NCBI GenBank assembly: GCA_023248155.1
Contig: JAHFFE010000006.1
Coordinates: 46,523-89,155, forward strand
DNA from: Candidatus Omnitrophota bacterium
GTDB taxonomy: Bacteria; Omnitrophota; Gorgyraeia; 1-14-0-20-64-10
DNA length: 42,633 nt
Direction of reading: 5' to 3'
The notes under the pieces are model-generated. The model ran no database searches and was not told where the DNA came from. It was given only the letters and a program-made list of their open reading frames with translations. How positions within the stretch are numbered: the first letter of the stretch is position 1; every line of letters begins with the position of its first letter. A program made the translations under genes and the position numbers. Below are positions 41,154-42,633 of the stretch, one piece after another.

Positions 41154-41165
41154 GAGGAACAGACA

Positions 41166-41753
41166 ATGGCTTCAGATCCGAAATTGATGGGCATGAATGT
41201 TCAGGATGTTTTAAAGGATGCCGAAACAAAAATGACCAAGGCGCTTGAGTCGCTGAGCCGTGAATTCGCGTCGATCCGGACCGGCCGCGCCTCTCCGGCG
41301 CTGGTGGATGGGATTCGTGCCGACTATTTCGGCACGCCCACGCCGCTGAAGCAGCTGGCCAACATTACGGCCTCCGATCCGAAGATGCTGCTGATTCAGC
41401 CCTGGGACGTCAACGCGATCCAGGAAATTGAAAAAGCGCTGTTAAAATCCGAGCTGGGCCTTCAGCCGCTCGTCGATGGAAAGGTGATCCGCATTCCGAT
41501 CCCGCCGTTATCCACCGAACGCCGGCAGGAACTGACCAAGCTGGCGCACAAGGTATCTGAGGAGGGGCGTGTTTCCGTCCGCAACATCCGCCATGGCGCC
41601 AAGGAATCGATCGAAAAACTTTTCAAGGACAAGTCGATCACGGAAGACGACAAATTCAAGAATCTTGATCAACTGCAGAAACTGACAGACCGCTACGACG
41701 CCAAAATCAGCGAGACGCTCACCGCGAAAGAAGCGGATCTGAAAACCGTTTAA
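41166..41753 (+). CDS. frr: Ribosome recycling factor
   Basis: Dissociates post-termination ribosomes with EF-G. The sequence 'KMTKALESLSREFASIRTGRASPALVDGIRADYFGTPTPLKQLANI', 'LIQPWDVNAIQEIEKALLKSELGLQP', 'IRIPIPPLSTERRQELTKLA' and 'RVSVRNIRHGAKESIEKLFKDKSITEDD' is canonical. At 195 aa it carries about 10 extra N-terminal residues; a second ATG nine codons in could also serve. TAGGAGGAACAG gives a good SD for the first ATG. Confidence 0.97.
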   Translation: MASDPKLMGMNVQDVLKDAETKMTKALESLSREFASIRTGRASPALVDGIRADYFGTPTPLKQLANITASDPKMLLIQPWDVNAIQEIEKALLKSELGLQPLVDGKVIRIPIPPLSTERRQELTKLAHKVSEEGRVSVRNIRHGAKESIEKLFKDKSITEDDKFKNLDQLQKLTDRYDAKISETLTAKEADLKTV

Positions 41754-41769
41754 TCCCCCGTGTTTTGCT

Positions 41770-41841
41770 GGGCCGATAGCTCAGTAGGAAGAGCGCCAGA
41801 CTTTTAATCTGGTGAGCAGAGTTCGAATCTCTGTCGGCCCA
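41770..41841 (+). tRNA. tRNA-Lys (anticodon TTT), CCA not encoded
   Basis: Acceptor GGGCCGA/TCGGCCC, D stem GCTC/GAGC, anticodon stem CCAGA/TCTGG with loop CTTTTAA (anticodon TTT), and T stem CAGAG/CTCTG around TTCGAAT. The discriminator A is followed by TATC, so CCA must be added enzymatically, unlike the tRNA-Gln above. Confidence 0.96.
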
Positions 41842-41866
41842 TATCTTTTATTTTCCGCAGGTCTGT

Positions 41867-41872
41867 TATAAT
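41867..41872 (+). promoter_or_regulatory. TATAAT box before serS, leaderless type
   Basis: A perfect TATAAT ends 7 nt before the serS ATG (41880), the same distance as for bamA. No SD lies between them and the -35 region is only T-rich. Confidence 0.5.
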
Positions 41873-41879
41873 ATCCCTT

Positions 41880-42633
41880 ATGCTGGACATCAAACGAGTT
41901 CGCGAACAATCCGAGCAGGTGAAGACCGCTCTTAAAAACCGCAATTCCAAGTCGGACTTGGAATTACTTTTATCCTCTGATACTTTGTCCCGCGGCAAAA
42001 TGCTTGAGTTGGAGAATATCCGCCACGAGAAGCGGGTTATTTCCGACGAGATCGGCCGGCTTAAGCGGGAGTGCAAGGCGGTTAATTTGCAGGAGGCTCA
42101 GGTAAAGGCTTCTGCGCTGACCGCTTCCGAAAAAACGTTGAGCGCCGAAGTGGCTGAGCTTCAACAGACGATTGAGCGCGAACTATTGATGATTCCGAAT
42201 GTTCCGCACGAATCGGTTCCGGTCGGCAATCCTCCTGAGGCCAACCAGGTGGTCCGTTCCTGGGGCAAGCCGCGCCAATTCAGTTTTAAACCGAAAAACC
42301 ATGTCGATCTTGTTGAACAGCTGGGGCTGATCGATTTTGCGCGCGCCACCAAACTGTCCGGTTCTCACTTTGTGTTGTTTACCGGCATGGGCGCCCGCCT
42401 CGAGCGCGCGCTGATTCAGTTCATGCTCGATTTGCATACGAAACAACACCGGTATATCGAGATGGCCCCGCCGCTGCTGGTCAACCGCGCTTCAATGACC
42501 GGAACCGGCCAACTGCCGAAGTTTGAAGAAGACATGTACCGCCTCAAGGACGACGATCTTTTTTTAATCCCGACGGCCGAAGTTCCGGTGACCAACGCGC
42601 TGGCGGGGGAGACGCTCGACGAGAAACAGATCG
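41880..42633 (+). CDS. serS: Serine--tRNA ligase, 3' end outside window
   Basis: Charges tRNA-Ser and, for selenocysteine users, tRNA-Sec. The open frame runs 251 codons to the window edge without a stop and so is absent from the ORF track. The N-terminal coiled-coil tRNA-binding arm starts 'MLDIKRVREQSEQVKTALKNR' (about 1-105), with 'LMIPNVPHESVPVG' at the hinge. The catalytic domain begins with 'HVDLVEQLGLIDFARATKLSGSHFVLFTGMGARLERALIQFML' and includes motif 2 approaches 'TGTGQLPKFEEDMYRL' and 'LIPTAEVPVTN'. The start is chosen by conservation; there is no SD. Confidence 0.95.
   Translation, partial: MLDIKRVREQSEQVKTALKNRNSKSDLELLLSSDTLSRGKMLELENIRHEKRVISDEIGRLKRECKAVNLQEAQVKASALTASEKTLSAEVAELQQTIERELLMIPNVPHESVPVGNPPEANQVVRSWGKPRQFSFKPKNHVDLVEQLGLIDFARATKLSGSHFVLFTGMGARLERALIQFMLDLHTKQHRYIEMAPPLLVNRASMTGTGQLPKFEEDMYRLKDDDLFLIPTAEVPVTNALAGETLDEKQI

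Noticed and set aside
1-42633. CRISPR array, prophage, IS transposase, toxin-antitoxin or restriction genes
   Set aside because: I saw no regularly spaced identical repeats and no transposase, integrase or defence-type protein in any real ORF.

Overview
The window carries about 37 genes at close to full coding density and looks like chromosomal backbone of a Gram-negative (diderm) bacterium. It contains bamA, skp, lpxD, lpxC, lpxI, lpxB, an msbA-type exporter and a heptosyltransferase-like gene. An LpxC-FabZ fusion, a secreted protein with an 'AFALR' motif right after its signal peptide, and the mix of GSI-alpha and GSI-beta glutamine synthetases suggest Candidatus Omnitrophota (former OP3, PVC-related). 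This lineage call is inference from family knowledge, not from a search.

Layout. 1-2479: the 3' part of a GT9 glycosyltransferase converges on maf and a SurA_N/PpiD-like membrane chaperone. 2591-9235: hisG with a textbook promoter, a 29-codon bS22/mS38-like ribosomal protein gene absent from the ORF track, a TPR lipoprotein, an FtsH-like protease, an unknown lipoprotein, ispE and tRNA-Gln. 9236-9448: the last 21 bp of tRNA-Gln are repeated 197 bp downstream, bracketing a short insert with a palindromic repeat. 9455-17718: a zinc-ribbon protein and clpX, then the tight translation/replication operon glmU-prs-rplY-pth-rpsF-ssb-rpsR-rplI-dnaB. 17759-26400: envelope biogenesis bamA-skp-lpxD-lpxC/fabZ-lpxI, running by stop/start overlaps into nadE and an OmpR-type regulator.

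26401-33133 is the most interesting part. The regulator has a degenerate receiver and resembles actinobacterial GlnR along its whole length. It is followed by a 467-bp non-coding stretch with a MITE-like inverted-repeat element, then a porin-amtB-glnK operon and two glnA genes. Upstream of both the porin operon and the first glnA lie arrays of GTAAC/TTAAC-type pentamers spaced exactly 11 bp, the architecture of actinobacterial GlnR boxes. I propose a complete local nitrogen-control system: regulator, operators, outer-membrane porin, ammonium channel, PII protein and two glutamine synthetases. The first synthetase has Phe where the adenylylated Tyr is expected, consistent with transcriptional rather than adenylylation control.

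33165-37003: a lineage-type secreted protein converges on lpxB and a Gfo/Idh dehydrogenase (possibly GnnA-like). 37042-42633: an msbA-type ABC exporter, the rpsB-tsf-pyrH-frr operon, tRNA-Lys and the 5' part of serS. lpxA is not in the window although most of its usual neighbours are.

Several transcription-unit leaders (SurA_N-like gene, bamA, rpsB, serS, the Gfo/Idh gene, the secreted protein) have a -10-like box 6-8 nt before the ATG and no Shine-Dalgarno, suggesting leaderless mRNAs, while other genes carry clear AGGAGG sites.
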